Assembly: GCF_009789675.1 (NCBI RefSeq)
Contig: NZ_CP046913.1
Span: forward strand, 1,116,001 to 1,180,000
Direction: 5' to 3'
Source of the DNA: Paraburkholderia acidisoli
Lineage (GTDB): Bacteria; Pseudomonadota; Gammaproteobacteria; Burkholderiales; Burkholderiaceae
DNA length: 64,000 bases
Below the pieces are notes generated by a model that saw nothing but the letters and a program-made list of their open reading frames with translations, ran no database searches and was not told the origin of the DNA. Numbering within the stretch: position 1 is the first letter of the stretch; every line of letters starts with the position of its first letter. This document shows positions 16,412 to 28,163 of this stretch, one piece after another. A program made the translations under genes and the position numbers.

Positions 16412-19279
16412 TCAGGCCGGCAGCCGCGCGAGTTGCGCGGTCAGCTTCTCCAGCGTCGCCTGGTATTCTGCCAGTCTTTTCTGCTCTTGCTCAACGACTG
16501 CGGGCGGTGCCTTGGCGACGAAGCTCTCGTTGCCCAGCTTCGCATTGCACTTCGTCACCTCGTTGCCGAGTCGTGCGATTTCCCTGGACAGGCGCTCGCG
16601 TTCGGCGGCAACGTCGATTTCCACCTTGAGCACGAGCTTGTCCGTACCCACGATAGCAACTGGCGCGCCCGCCGACGCGGCGTCGAGCGTGGCTTCGTCG
16701 GCGATGATCTGCACTTCCGAAAGTCGCGCCAGCGCCTGCGCATACGGCGCGAAGCTCGCGAGACGTTCGGCGTTGCCCGTGACCAGCAGCGGCACCTTGG
16801 TCGCGGGCGACAGGTTCATTTCGCCACGCAGGTTGCGGCACGCGTCGATCACGGCCTTCAGGTCGGCGGCCCATTGCTCCGCGGACTCGTCGATCTTCTT
16901 CTGCTCGGCCTGCGGATAACGCTGCGTCATGATCGACGCTTCGCCTTCCGCCTTGTCTGCCGGGTACGCGTCGGTGAGCGGCGCGACCTTCTGCCAGAGC
17001 GCTTCGGTGATGAACGGAATCACCGGATGCGCGAGTCGCAGCACCGTTTCCAGCACGCGCAGCAGCGTGCGGCGCGTCGCGCGTTGCTGTTCGGGCGTAC
17101 CCGTCTGGATCTGTACCTTCGCCAGTTCCAGATACCAGTCACAGTATTCGTCCCAGACGAACTTGTATAGGGCATTCGCCACATTGTCGAAGCGATAGTC
17201 GGCGAAGCCCTTCGCGACTTCGGCTTCCACGCGCTGCAGGAGCGAGACGATCCAGCGGTCGGCTTGCGAGAAGTCCGTGTAGCCGCCCGGGCCGCAGTCG
17301 CCGGGTTGGCAGTCGCCCGGCTTGCCGAAGCCGCAGTCGTGGCCTTCGCAGTTCATCAGCACGAAACGCGTGGCGTTCCAGAGCTTGTTGCAGAAGTTGC
17401 GATAGCCTTCGCAGCGCGCGAGGTCGAAATTGATGTTGCGGCCGAGCGTGGCCATGGAGGCCATCGTGAAGCGCAGCGCGTCGGTGCCGAACGCGGGAAT
17501 GCCGTCCGGGAATTCCTTGCGCGTCTTCTTCTCGATGGTGGCCGCCTGCTTCGGGTTCATGAGACCCGTGGTGCGCTTGGCGACCAGCGTTTCGAGGTCG
17601 ATGCCGTCGACGATATCGATCGGGTCGAGCGTGTTGCCCTTGCTCTTCGACATCTTCTGGCCCTCGGCGTCGCGCACGAGACCGTGCATGTACACCGTTT
17701 CGAACGGCACCTTGCCCGTGAAGTGCGTGGTCATCATGACCATGCGCGCGACCCAGAAGAAGATGATGTCGAAGCCGCTCACGAGCACCGAAGAGGGCAG
17801 GAAGTGCTTCAGTTCCGGCGTTTCCTCCGGCCAGCCGAGCGACGAGAAGGGCACGAGCGCCGACGAGAACCACGTGTCGAGCACGTCCTCGTCGCGCTTG
17901 AGCGCGCCCGTGTAACCGGCCGCCGCGGCCTTGGCGCGCGCGTCTTCCTCGTTCTTCGCGACGAAGATTTCGCCGTTGTCGCCGTACCACGCGGGAATCT
18001 GGTGACCCCACCAGAGCTGCCGCGAGATGCACCAGTCCTGGATGTTTTCGAGCCACTGGTAATACGTGGTGGTCCAGTTTTCCGGCACGAACTTGATCTG
18101 GCCGTTGCGCACCACGTCGAGCGCCGTTTCCGTGATCGACTTGCCCGGGTTGAACGTGCCCTCCGGCGCCGGCTTGCTCATGGCGACAAACCACTGGTCG
18201 GTCAGCATCGGCTCGATCACGACGCCCGTGCGGTCGCCGCGCGGCACCATCAGCTTGTGCGGCTGCACCGAGTCGAGCAGGCCGAGCGCCTCGAAGTCGG
18301 CGACCACCTGCTTGCGCGCCTCGAAGCGGTCGAGCCCGCGATACTTCTCGGGCGCGTTCGCGTTGATCTTCGCGTCGAGCGTGAGGATCTCGATCATCGG
18401 CAGGCTGTGACGCAGGCCCACCTGATAGTCGTTGAAGTCGTGCGCGGGCGTGACCTTCACCACGCCGGTGCCGAACTCGCGGTCCACGTAGTCGTCGGCG
18501 ATGATGGGGATCTCGCGCTCCGTGAGCGGCAGCTTGACCATCTTGCCGATGAGGTGCGCGTAGCGTTCGTCTTCCGGGTGCACCATCACGGCGGTGTCGC
18601 CGAGCATGGTCTCGGGGCGCGTGGTCGCGACCGTGAGATGGCCGGAGCCGTCGGCCAGTGGATAGCGCAGGTGCCACAGATTGCCGCTTTCTTCCTCGCT
18701 GACCACTTCGAGGTCGGAGACGGCCGTGAGCAGCACCGGGTCCCAGTTCACGAGGCGCTTGCCGCGATAGATCAGGCCCTGTTCGTAGAGGCGCACGAAC
18801 ACGTCGCGCACGGCGGCCGACATCTTGTCGTCCATCGTGAAGTACTCGCGCGACCAGTCGATCGACGCGCCCAGACGGCGCACCTGACCCGTGATGGTCG
18901 AGCCCGACTTCTGCTTCCATTCCCACACGCGTTCGACGAACTTCTCGCGGCCGAGGTCGTGGCGCGAGATCTTCTGCGCGTCGAGCTGGCGTTCGACCAC
19001 GATCTGCGTGGCGATGCCCGCGTGGTCGGTGCCCGGCACCCACAGCGTGTTCTCGCCGAGCATGCGGTGATAGCGCGTGAGGCCGTCCATGATCGTCTGG
19101 TTGAACGCGTGCCCCATGTGCAGCGTGCCGGTGACGTTGGGCGGCGGCAACTGGATCGAGAAGTTCTTGCTGCCGGGCTCGAAGGTCGGCGCGGCGTAGC
19201 CACGACGCTCCCACTCGGGGCCCCATTGGGCCTCGATCGTCTGGGGCTCGAAGCTTTTCGCTAGCGTGCTGTCGCTCAT
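16412..19279 (-). CDS. valS: Valyl-tRNA synthetase
   Basis: Class Ia aminoacyl-tRNA synthetase charging tRNA-Val in the cytosol. The 955-residue protein has the HIGH-type motif HMGH at 54-57 in [15 protein letters not shown], the editing domain (about 200-350), the KMSKS motif at 542-546, an anticodon-binding domain and a C-terminal arginine/lysine-rich coiled coil (about 890-955). Length matches proteobacterial ValRS. A proline-free stretch with repeated Gly-Asp/Cys-Gly ([20 protein letters not shown], about residues 643-662) is more insert-like than in E. coli and is a small lineage oddity. A TATAAT on the minus strand lies at 19323-19318. Confidence 0.97.
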   Translation of the reverse strand: MSDSTLAKSFEPQTIEAQWGPEWERRGYAAPTFEPGSKNFSIQLPPPNVTGTLHMGHAFNQTIMDGLTRYHRMLGENTLWVPGTDHAGIATQIVVERQLDAQKISRHDLGREKFVERVWEWKQKSGSTITGQVRRLGASIDWSREYFTMDDKMSAAVRDVFVRLYEQGLIYRGKRLVNWDPVLLTAVSDLEVVSEEESGNLWHLRYPLADGSGHLTVATTRPETMLGDTAVMVHPEDERYAHLIGKMVKLPLTEREIPIIADDYVDREFGTGVVKVTPAHDFNDYQVGLRHSLPMIEILTLDAKINANAPEKYRGLDRFEARKQVVADFEALGLLDSVQPHKLMVPRGDRTGVVIEPMLTDQWFVAMSKPAPEGTFNPGKSITETALDVVRNGQIKFVPENWTTTYYQWLENIQDWCISRQLWWGHQIPAWYGDNGEIFVAKNEEDARAKAAAAGYTGALKRDEDVLDTWFSSALVPFSSLGWPEETPELKHFLPSSVLVSGFDIIFFWVARMVMMTTHFTGKVPFETVYMHGLVRDAEGQKMSKSKGNTLDPIDIVDGIDLETLVAKRTTGLMNPKQAATIEKKTRKEFPDGIPAFGTDALRFTMASMATLGRNINFDLARCEGYRNFCNKLWNATRFVLMNCEGHDCGFGKPGDCQPGDCGPGGYTDFSQADRWIVSLLQRVEAEVAKGFADYRFDNVANALYKFVWDEYCDWYLELAKVQIQTGTPEQQRATRRTLLRVLETVLRLAHPVIPFITEALWQKVAPLTDAYPADKAEGEASIMTQRYPQAEQKKIDESAEQWAADLKAVIDACRNLRGEMNLSPATKVPLLVTGNAERLASFAPYAQALARLSEVQIIADEATLDAASAGAPVAIVGTDKLVLKVEIDVAAERERLSREIARLGNEVTKCNAKLGNESFVAKAPPAVVEQEQKRLAEYQATLEKLTAQLARLPA

Positions 19280-19317
19280 GGGTGGAATCTGCCGAAAAAA
19301 GATGCGTGAAACGTTCG

Positions 19318-19413
19318 ATTATAAGGGCAAGCGCTTGCCGCGCCGACGCGCCGCCGGGTACGGCGCGCACAAGACCGGCGTGGGCGACCGGCGTGGGCGG
19401 CCGCACTTATAAT
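19318..19413. promoter_or_regulatory. Divergent valS / uvrD promoter region
   Basis: Two consensus -10 elements face away from each other: TATAAT on the minus strand at 19323-19318 for valS (about 39 bp before its ATG) and TATAAT on the plus strand at 19408-19413 for uvrD (about 104 bp before its ATG). No convincing -35 hexamer is visible at either. No LexA-type box was recognised. Confidence 0.5.
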
Positions 19414-19516
19414 GGCGGTCTGCCATTCATCGGCGCGTTCGCGCGGTTCGCCTGATGCCGCCCGTCGCGGCGGAGCGCGCCGCGTAACGCCAGCGCCACG
19501 TCCCTTTTTTCGCCCC

Positions 19517-21907
19517 ATGCCCGAACTGCTCGCGAATCTGAACCCCGAACAACACGCCGCCGTGACTTTGCCCAACGAGCCGGCGCTCATCCTGGCGGGG
19601 GCGGGCAGCGGCAAGACGCGCGTGCTCATCACGCGCATCGCCTGGCTGATCCAGCAGGGTCTCGCCTCGCCCATGACGATCCTCGCCGTGACCTTCACGA
19701 ACAAGGCCGCGCGCGAAATGATGAGCCGTCTGCAAGCCATGATGCCGATCGACACGCGCGGCATGTGGATCGGCACCTTCCACGGGCTCTGCAACCGCAT
19801 GCTACGCGCGCATTACCGCGACGCGGGACTGCCGCAGACCTTCCAGATTCTCGATACGGCCGACCAGCTTTCGGCCATCAAGCGTCTGATGAAGGGCCTG
19901 AACATCGACGACGAAAAATATCCGCCGAAGAACCTGCAGTACTTCATCAATAACGCGAAGGAGCAGGGCCTGCGGCCGAAAGACGTCGACGTGACCGACG
20001 ACTTCAACCGCAAGTTCGTCGAGCTGTACGAAGCCTACGACCAGCAATGCCAGCGCGAAGGCGTGGTCGATTTCGCCGAGCTGCTGCTGCGCTGCTACGA
20101 ACTGCTCGCCTACAACGCGCCGCTGCGCGCGCACTATCAGGCGCGCTTTCGCGACATCCTCGTGGACGAGTTCCAGGACACCAACAAGCTCCAGTACGCG
20201 TGGCTCAAGCTGCTCGCGGGGCCGGGCAACGCGATCTTCGCGGTGGGCGACGACGACCAGTCGATCTACGCGTTCCGCGGCGCGAACGTGGGCAACATGC
20301 GCGACTTCGAGAACGAGTTCCGCGTGAAGCACATGATCAAGCTCGAACAGAATTACCGCTCGCACGGCCATATTCTCGATGCGGCGAATCATCTGATCGC
20401 GCACAACTCGCGGCGTCTCGGCAAGAACCTGCGCACGGACGCGGGCCACGGCGAGCCCGTGCGCGTGTACGAATCGGCGACGGATTCGCAGGAGGCGGGC
20501 TGGATCGTCGAAGAAATTCGCGCGCTCATCAACCAGGGCCTGGCGCGCAACGAGATCGCCATTCTCTACCGCAGCAACGCGCAGTCGCGCACGATCGAAC
20601 ACACGCTCGTGAACGCGGGCGTGCCGTACAAGGTGTACGGCGGCCTGCGCTTCTTCGAGCGCCAGGAGGTGAAGCATGCGCTCGCGTATCTGCGCCTCAT
20701 CGACAATCCCAACGACGACACGGCGTTCGCGCGCGTGGTGAATTTCCCCACCCGCGGCATTGGCGCGCGCTCGATCGAGCAACTGGCCGACGCGGCGCGG
20801 CTCTACAACTGTTCGATGGCCGCGGCCATTCCCTACGTCACGGGCAAGGCCGGTTCGAGTCTCGGCTCGTTCGCGAATCTCGTCGCGAAGATGCGCGCGG
20901 AAACCGCGCAGATGAGCCTGCCCGAAGCCGTCGAATACACGGTGCGCACGAGCGGTCTCGCGGAGTTCTATCAGACCGAGCGCGAAGGCCAGGACCGGCT
21001 GGAAAACTTGCAGGAACTCGTGAACGCGGCCACGGCGTTCGTGAGCGAAGCGGGCTACGGGCTCGACACGCCCGCGCGCTCGATTCCGCTGCGGCCGGGC
21101 GCGAGCGCGCTGCCCGAGATCGTTTCGCAGGACGGCGAGATCGAAGTGCTCGACGCGGCCGAGATCACCGACCCGGCGCAGAACCCCGACTTCATGACGC
21201 CGCTCGCGGGCTTCCTCTCGCACGCGTCGCTGGAAGCCGGCGACAACCAGGCGCAGGCGGGCCAGGACGCCGTGCAACTGATGACCGTGCACGCGGCGAA
21301 GGGCCTCGAATTCACGGCGGTGTTCATCACCGGTCTCGAGGAAGGCCTGTTCCCGCACGAGAACAGCGCGATGGAAGCCGACGGTCTCGAGGAAGAGCGC
21401 CGCCTGATGTACGTGGCGATCACGCGCGCGAAGGAGCGGCTCTATATCTCGTTCGCGCAAAGCCGCCTGCTGCACGGCCAGACGCGCTACAACGTGCGCT
21501 CGCGCTTCTTCGACGAACTGCCGCAGGAGTCGCTCAAGTGGCTCACGCCCAAGGTCGAGGCGGGCGCGCGCTGGGGCGGCCGGGCGGACAACGCCGGCTG
21601 GGGCCGCGACTGGTTCGGCCGCGGCGGCAACGGTGGCAATGGCGGCGGCGGCGGTGGAAGCGGCGGCTCGCGCGACCGCGACGCCTATATCGCCGACAAG
21701 ACCCCGGCGCCCGCCTTCGCGAACGCGCAGCGCGCCGCCGAAACGGGCTTCCGCGTGGGCCAGGGCGTGTTCCACACGAAGTTCGGCGAGGGCACGATCA
21801 CGGCGCTGGAAGGCAGCGGCACCGACGCCAAGGCGCAGGTCCGCTTCAAGCGCCACGGCGAAAAGTGGCTCGCGCTCGCGGTCGCCAAGCTGCAAGCCGT
21901 TGAATAA
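19517..21907 (+). CDS. uvrD: DNA helicase II (UvrD)
   Basis: SF1A 3'-5' helicase acting in nucleotide-excision and mismatch repair. The 796-residue protein has Walker A AGAGSGKT at 27-34, motif II DEFQD at 217-221, motif III GDDDQSIYAFRGA, motif IV/V regions and motif VI VAITRAKERLY. A Gly-rich linker (about 704-718) precedes the C-terminal Tudor-like domain GVFHTKFGEGTITAL, which in UvrD/PcrA binds RNA polymerase. Length is somewhat above E. coli UvrD (720) because of this linker and the insertion around 545-580. The ATG at 19517 was chosen; the frame is open further upstream. mtnN follows 21 bp downstream. Confidence 0.95.
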   Translation: MPELLANLNPEQHAAVTLPNEPALILAGAGSGKTRVLITRIAWLIQQGLASPMTILAVTFTNKAAREMMSRLQAMMPIDTRGMWIGTFHGLCNRMLRAHYRDAGLPQTFQILDTADQLSAIKRLMKGLNIDDEKYPPKNLQYFINNAKEQGLRPKDVDVTDDFNRKFVELYEAYDQQCQREGVVDFAELLLRCYELLAYNAPLRAHYQARFRDILVDEFQDTNKLQYAWLKLLAGPGNAIFAVGDDDQSIYAFRGANVGNMRDFENEFRVKHMIKLEQNYRSHGHILDAANHLIAHNSRRLGKNLRTDAGHGEPVRVYESATDSQEAGWIVEEIRALINQGLARNEIAILYRSNAQSRTIEHTLVNAGVPYKVYGGLRFFERQEVKHALAYLRLIDNPNDDTAFARVVNFPTRGIGARSIEQLADAARLYNCSMAAAIPYVTGKAGSSLGSFANLVAKMRAETAQMSLPEAVEYTVRTSGLAEFYQTEREGQDRLENLQELVNAATAFVSEAGYGLDTPARSIPLRPGASALPEIVSQDGEIEVLDAAEITDPAQNPDFMTPLAGFLSHASLEAGDNQAQAGQDAVQLMTVHAAKGLEFTAVFITGLEEGLFPHENSAMEADGLEEERRLMYVAITRAKERLYISFAQSRLLHGQTRYNVRSRFFDELPQESLKWLTPKVEAGARWGGRADNAGWGRDWFGRGGNGGNGGGGGGSGGSRDRDAYIADKTPAPAFANAQRAAETGFRVGQGVFHTKFGEGTITALEGSGTDAKAQVRFKRHGEKWLALAVAKLQAVE

Positions 21908-21928
21908 CCCCGCACCTTTTTCTCGACG

Positions 21929-22735
21929 ATGACTCTTTCGACTCAAGCGGGCGGCGCGGCCGTTCGGCCGCTCGGCGTGCTCGCCGCGCTGCCGCAGGAA
22001 CTCGGCGACCTGATCGCGGCCATGCAGGCCGAATCGGGCGTGGTCACGCGCACCTTCGGGCGCCGCGACTATCACCTCGGCACGGTACACGGCGCGCCGT
22101 GCGTCGTGACGCTCGCGCGCGTGGGCAAGGTCGCGGCGGCCGCCACGGCGAGCGCGCTGATCCATGCCTTCGACGTGCAGGCCATCGTGTTCACGGGCGT
22201 GGCGGGCGGCGTGGGCGAAAACGTGCATGTGGGCGACGTGGTGGTGGGCGAGACGCTGCTCCAGCACGACATGAACTGCGAGCCGATTTTCCCGCGTCAC
22301 GAGATTCCGCTGCTCGGGCGCGCGCGCTTCGACGCCGACCGCGCGCTCGCGCAGGCGCTGGCCACCGCCGCCGAACGCTTCGTCGCCGAGGAGGGCGCCG
22401 CGCTCGCCGCGCAATTCGGCGGTGCGCTGCCGCGTCTCGCGAGCGTCGCGCCGCGGGTGCACCGCGGGCTCGTGATCAGCGGCGACCAGTTCGTCGCGAG
22501 CGCGGCGGCCGTGGGTGTGCTGCGCGCGCTGCTGCCGGACGCGCTGGCCGTGGAAATGGAGGGCGCCGCGATCGCCCAGGTCTGCTACGAGTACGGCGTG
22601 CCCTGCGCGATCGTGCGCACGATCTCCGATACCGCCGACGAACACGCGAGCGCCTCGTTCTCGTCGTTCCTCACCGATATCGCGGGCACCTACTCGACGG
22701 GGATTCTCAAGCGCTTTCTGGCGTCGTACCGTTGA
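21929..22735 (+). CDS. mtnN: 5'-Methylthioadenosine/S-adenosylhomocysteine nucleosidase
   Basis: Hydrolyses MTA and SAH to adenine and a thioribose derivative, recycling SAM by-products in the cytosol. The 268-residue PNP/UDP-family protein has GVLAALPQE with the catalytic base Glu near residue 24, VFTGVAGGVGENVHVGDVVVG, LAVEMEGAAIAQV (ribose-binding Met-Glu), and IVRTISDTADEHAS with the catalytic Asp. It is slightly longer than E. coli MTAN (232) through the N-terminus and a mid insertion around 145-165. It lies 21 bp after uvrD and is probably cotranscribed. Confidence 0.92.
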   Translation: MTLSTQAGGAAVRPLGVLAALPQELGDLIAAMQAESGVVTRTFGRRDYHLGTVHGAPCVVTLARVGKVAAAATASALIHAFDVQAIVFTGVAGGVGENVHVGDVVVGETLLQHDMNCEPIFPRHEIPLLGRARFDADRALAQALATAAERFVAEEGAALAAQFGGALPRLASVAPRVHRGLVISGDQFVASAAAVGVLRALLPDALAVEMEGAAIAQVCYEYGVPCAIVRTISDTADEHASASFSSFLTDIAGTYSTGILKRFLASYR

Positions 22736-22937
22736 GCGGCTGGTGTGTGCTGGCGTCTGCCGGCGTTGCCCGCGCGGCGCTCCATCGCGCGGGTTAACAA
22801 TGACTGTGAATTTATTTATGTCTCAAGTAATCTGGTCTGTGCCGGGTTGCCATCGACGTTGAATCGACACTGAATTCACGGTCGGCGGCGGCACGGTGTT
22901 CTGCGAACCGTCACCCTTTTTCGCGCCGCGCCGCCCC

Positions 22938-24284
22938 ATGTCCGAAGCCCGCTCCATTCCCGCGCGCACGACGCGCGCCGTGCTGCTCGTCTGCGGCATT
23001 TCCGTCCTGTTCGAAGGTTACGACGTCGGCAGTATCGGCGCGGTGCTGCCCGCGCTCGCCGCCGACCGCCACTGGCTGCTCACGCCCATGCAACTCGGCG
23101 CGCTCGGCAGTTACGCGCTCGCGGGCATGTTTCTCGGCGGCCTGATCGTCGGCACGCTCGGCGATCTGCTCGGGCGGCGGCGCATGCTGCTCGGCTGCGT
23201 GGCGCTGTTTTCGCTGACGATGGCGGGTGCCGCGCTCGCGCCCACGCCGTTCTGGTTCGGCCTGTGCCGCCTGCTCGGCGGCGTGGGGCTCGGCGGCGTG
23301 ATTCCGGTTGCCGCGGCGCTCACCATTGAATATTCGCCCGAGGCGCGGCGCAGTTTCAACTACGGGATGATGTACTCGGGCTACTCGCTCGGCATTCTGT
23401 GCGCGGCGCTCGTGGCGATGGCGCTCTTGCCCGCGTGGGGCTGGCGCGGCGTGATGGCCGTGGGCGCGTTGCCGGTGCTCGCACTGTGGCCGATGGCGCG
23501 CGCGCTGCCCGAATCGCTCGACTATCTGGTGGCGGGCGGCCGCATGACCGAAGCGCAAACGCTGGCGGCGCGGCTCGGTATCACCGGCGCGCTCGTGCCG
23601 CGCGCGGGCGCGGCGGCGCACGAGCGCGCGAGCCTGCGCGAAGTGGTCGCGGCGATCTTCGCGAAGCGGCGCCTGCGCGCGACCGTGTGTTTCTGGATCG
23701 CGCTCTTTTGCGGCATGTTGCTCGTCTACGGCCTCAACACCTGGCTGCCGATGATCATGCGCAAGAAGGGCTACGACCTCGGTTCGAGTCTCGCGTTCCT
23801 GTTCGTGTTCAGCTTGACCTCGGCGTTCGGCGGCGTGGTGCTCGGCAAGATCGCCGACCGCTTCGGCGTGCGCGCGACGGTCGCGCTCGCCTATGCCGTG
23901 GGCGCGCTCGGCATCGCCGCGCTGATGACGAAGAATCCGCTCGTGGTGAGCTATCTGCTGGTGGCGCTCGCGGGTATCGGCAGTATTTCGGCCTCGCTGA
24001 TTCTCACGGGCCACCTCACGCATTTCTACCCGGCGCACGCGCGCGGCGCGGCCACGGGCTGGGCGCTCAGCTTCGCGCGGTTCGGGGCGATGTGCGGCCC
24101 GCTGCTGGGCGGCTATATCGCGAGCATCGGCGCGGATCTCGCGTGGAACTTCATGGCGTTCGCGGCCACGGCGCTGGTGGCCGCGCTGGCGGTGGCGGCG
24201 CTGCCGTCGCGCGCGCCCGTCGACGAAATCGATGCCGAAGCGCACGGCGCTTCGCGAGCCGTGGGCGGTGCGCCGGCTTCCTGA
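22938..24284 (+). CDS. MFS transporter, aromatic acid:H+ symporter (AAHS)-like
   Basis: A 12-TM inner-membrane secondary transporter of 448 residues. The first helix has FEGYDVGSIGAVLPAL, the Asp-containing motif of the AAHS family (PcaK, BenK). Loop 2-3 has the MFS motif GDLLGRRRMLLG and loop 8-9 carries GKIADRFGVR. The C-terminus is a short acidic tail. Start at 22938 gives a natural N-terminus; an in-frame ATG at 22896 is possible. No Shine-Dalgarno is clear for either. It is monocistronic, convergent with prpE. No aromatic catabolic genes lie beside it, so the substrate is open. Confidence 0.85.
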   Translation: MSEARSIPARTTRAVLLVCGISVLFEGYDVGSIGAVLPALAADRHWLLTPMQLGALGSYALAGMFLGGLIVGTLGDLLGRRRMLLGCVALFSLTMAGAALAPTPFWFGLCRLLGGVGLGGVIPVAAALTIEYSPEARRSFNYGMMYSGYSLGILCAALVAMALLPAWGWRGVMAVGALPVLALWPMARALPESLDYLVAGGRMTEAQTLAARLGITGALVPRAGAAAHERASLREVVAAIFAKRRLRATVCFWIALFCGMLLVYGLNTWLPMIMRKKGYDLGSSLAFLFVFSLTSAFGGVVLGKIADRFGVRATVALAYAVGALGIAALMTKNPLVVSYLLVALAGIGSISASLILTGHLTHFYPAHARGAATGWALSFARFGAMCGPLLGGYIASIGADLAWNFMAFAATALVAALAVAALPSRAPVDEIDAEAHGASRAVGGAPAS

Positions 24285-24329
24285 GTTTTTCCGGGCGACG
24301 GCGCGCGCGGTTCGCCGCCGCGCGCGCAA

Positions 24330-26231
<1,902 letters not shown>

Positions 26232-26376
26232 GACGGGCTTCCTCTCGGTCGGGGGCCGCGCGGGCGGTCGTTGCGCGGCGCGATCTGACGCCGGATTTCG
26301 AGGATAGTGCAGCGCAGCGCGCGCGGGCAACGCGGGTTGTCCACTACGGGCGCCGGGCGCGGCCGGCGCGGCGGGA

Positions 26377-27030
26377 TCAGGCGGGCGAGCCGGTCGAGCC
26401 GGTACGGGCGGCGCCGGCGGGCACGGGCGCCAGCGGCTCGATGCGCCAGCGCTGGAGCCAGTGACGCGCGGTATCGACGGCCTGATCGAGCCGGCCCTCG
26501 ACCGCCACGGAGAGCCGCGCGCCGAAATGATCGTTACGCTGCGGCTGGATGCCGATCAGCACGAGGTCGCGCGGCACCTGCCCCGAGAGTTGCGCACACG
26601 CGAGCGCGTCGGCGAAACCCATGCCGGGGCGCTTCGGCAGGTGCACGTAGAGCCGCTCGGCGGCGGCGTCGCCCGTGAAGACGCGCAGCGTGCCCGGTGG
26701 GTCGCCCATTTCGACGGCGCTCAGCACCAGCATGCGCTGCGTGGCCTGCAGCAGCGGCACGAGCGCGCGCCCGCGCGTGCCGCCTTCGACGAATTCGACC
26801 TGCTGCGGAAAGCGCCAGCGCGCCTGCAGACGCGCGAGCGCCCGCATGCCCGCGCCCGCGTCGCCCCATTGCGCGTTGCCGAGCCCCAGCACCACGACGC
26901 GCTCCGCCGGGTCCGCCGGACGGCGCGCAAAGCCGGCTAACGTCTGACGGACGAAGTCGCGCGCCGAGCTAGGGAGGCGGCTGGAATGAGCGAATCGAAA
27001 GGTACGGGAGATCACGGCGTTCAACAACAA
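26377..27030 (-). CDS. Hydrogenase-maturation-protease (HyaD/HybD, M52) homologue lacking the metal ligands
   Basis: The 217-residue protein aligns end to end with HybD-type [NiFe]-hydrogenase C-terminal proteases after a 44-residue N-terminal extension: GLGNAQWGDAG (49-59), VEFVEGGTRG (78-87), PPGTL, GFADAL, and DLVLIGIQP (155-163). The three nickel/cadmium-binding residues of HybD (Glu16, Asp62, His93) fall here on Ala58, Ala105 and Pro135, so it is unlikely to be a working protease of that type. No hydrogenase genes are in the window. The start is uncertain: TTG at 27030 has no good ribosome binding site and a GTG lies five codons on. It is 145 bp after prpE in reverse order. Role unknown; possibly a pseudoenzyme or scaffold. 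Confidence 0.7.
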   Translation of the reverse strand: MLLNAVISRTFRFAHSSRLPSSARDFVRQTLAGFARRPADPAERVVVLGLGNAQWGDAGAGMRALARLQARWRFPQQVEFVEGGTRGRALVPLLQATQRMLVLSAVEMGDPPGTLRVFTGDAAAERLYVHLPKRPGMGFADALACAQLSGQVPRDLVLIGIQPQRNDHFGARLSVAVEGRLDQAVDTARHWLQRWRIEPLAPVPAGAARTGSTGSPA

Positions 27031-27036
27031 ATCATT

Positions 27037-27052
27037 GGAATAAGAATATTCC
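27037..27052. promoter_or_regulatory. Palindrome GGAATA-N4-TATTCC upstream of the HybD-like gene
   Basis: Perfect 6-bp arms (27037-27042, 27047-27052) around AGAA in a locally AT-rich stretch, 7 bp upstream of the proposed start of the minus-strand HybD-like gene. It could be an operator or part of its promoter. Nothing else is recognisable in the rest of the 27031-27236 gap. Confidence 0.35.
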
Positions 27053-27236
27053 TAGACATGCGCGCGCGTTGATTTGAGCGATATCAATTGAGATGCGATT
27101 GAGCGAGTTTAGGCCATGAGCTTTGCATGAGTGGTGATTCGGCTGTCGGTGCATTGTCCGATGGGCCTGACAAATGCGCCTTTTGCGCCTCCAGCAGCGT
27201 CGCGCGCAGGTGTCAGGCCAGGTGTCGCGCATCAAA

Positions 27237-27270
27237 CGCAAAGGCCAGACATCGCTGCCTGGCCTTTGCG
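27237..27270 (-). terminator. Hairpin terminating the efflux operon
   Basis: Perfect 12-bp stem CGCAAAGGCCAG (27237-27248) / CTGGCCTTTGCG (27259-27270) with a 10-nt loop, 25 bp beyond the stop of the HlyD-family gene. On the minus strand only TTT follows, so termination may be partial. Confidence 0.75.
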
Positions 27271-27294
27271 CTTTTCTGCATCTCGACAAAACGG

Positions 27295-28158
27295 TTAGGT
27301 GCCCGTTTTCACCACCACCGTGCAGGTCGTGCCCGCCGAGAGAATCATGTCGTCGGGGACCTTGTCGATGTGAATGCGCACCGGCACGCGCTGCGCGAGG
27401 CGCACCCAGTTGAACGTGGGGTTCACGTCGGCGAGCAGTTCCTTGCTTTGCGGATTGTCGCGGTCGTAGATGCCGCGCGAAATGCTTTCCACGTGACCTT
27501 CGAGCGTGCCGCCGCTCATCAGCTTGATGTCGGCCTTGTCGCCGATCTTCACGTGCGGCAGCTTGGTTTCCTCGAAGTAGCCGTAGACCCAGAACGAATG
27601 GCTGTCCACCACGGCGAGCTTGGCCTGGCCACCCGTCGCGTAATCGCCCTTGAACACCTGCAGATTGGTCACGTAGCCGTCCACGGGCGAGATCACGCGC
27701 GTGCGGTCGAGGTTGAGCTTCGCGGCGTCGAGCGCGGCGATCGCCTGCTGGTATTGCGCCTGCGCCGAATTCGCCGTGTGCGAGGCGTTTTCGCGGTTTT
27801 CCTGCGACACCACTTCGCTGTCCATGTCGGCGCGGCGCTTCGCGTCGTCGAGACGCATCGTCAGCTCGGCCTTGCGCGCGGCCACGGCGGCTTGCGCCTG
27901 CTCCACGGCAATCTGGTAATGCGACGGATCGATCTGCATCAGCAGATCGCCCTTGTGCACGAACTGGTTGTCGCGCACGGGCAAGTCGACCACGGCGCCG
28001 GAAACGTCGGGGGCGATGTTGACCACGTCGGCGCGCACGCGGCCGTCGCGGGTCCAGGGCTCGTCCATGTAGTGCACCCACAGCACGCGCCCGATCAGAA
28101 TGGCGACGACGAAGATGAGGGCCGTCGCGATGAAGCCGATGAGGTTACGGATAGTCAT
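27295..28158 (-). CDS. HlyD-family efflux periplasmic adaptor (AaeA-like)
   Basis: Membrane-fusion protein linking the FUSC pump to the outer-membrane channel. The 287-residue protein has one N-terminal TM anchor (about 7-29), a biotin-lipoyl half-motif (VNIAPDVSGAVVDLPVRDNQFVHKGDLL has the canonical Gly/Val spacing), a coiled-coil hairpin (about 85-140, Ala/Glu/Lys-rich) and the second lipoyl half (VISPVDGYVTNLQVFKGDY). Start ATG 28158 lies 5 bp after the DUF1656 stop. Last gene of a four-gene operon. E. coli AaeA exports p-hydroxybenzoate-type aromatic acids; the substrate here is not known. Confidence 0.9.
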   Translation of the reverse strand: MTIRNLIGFIATALIFVVAILIGRVLWVHYMDEPWTRDGRVRADVVNIAPDVSGAVVDLPVRDNQFVHKGDLLMQIDPSHYQIAVEQAQAAVAARKAELTMRLDDAKRRADMDSEVVSQENRENASHTANSAQAQYQQAIAALDAAKLNLDRTRVISPVDGYVTNLQVFKGDYATGGQAKLAVVDSHSFWVYGYFEETKLPHVKIGDKADIKLMSGGTLEGHVESISRGIYDRDNPQSKELLADVNPTFNWVRLAQRVPVRIHIDKVPDDMILSAGTTCTVVVKTGT

Positions 28159-28163
28159 GATGT

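Noticed and set aside
24285..24329. GC-rich hairpin between the MFS and prpE genes as a terminator
   Set aside because: The GCGCGCGG-type stem is strong but there is no T tract on either strand; it may only reflect local GC runs.
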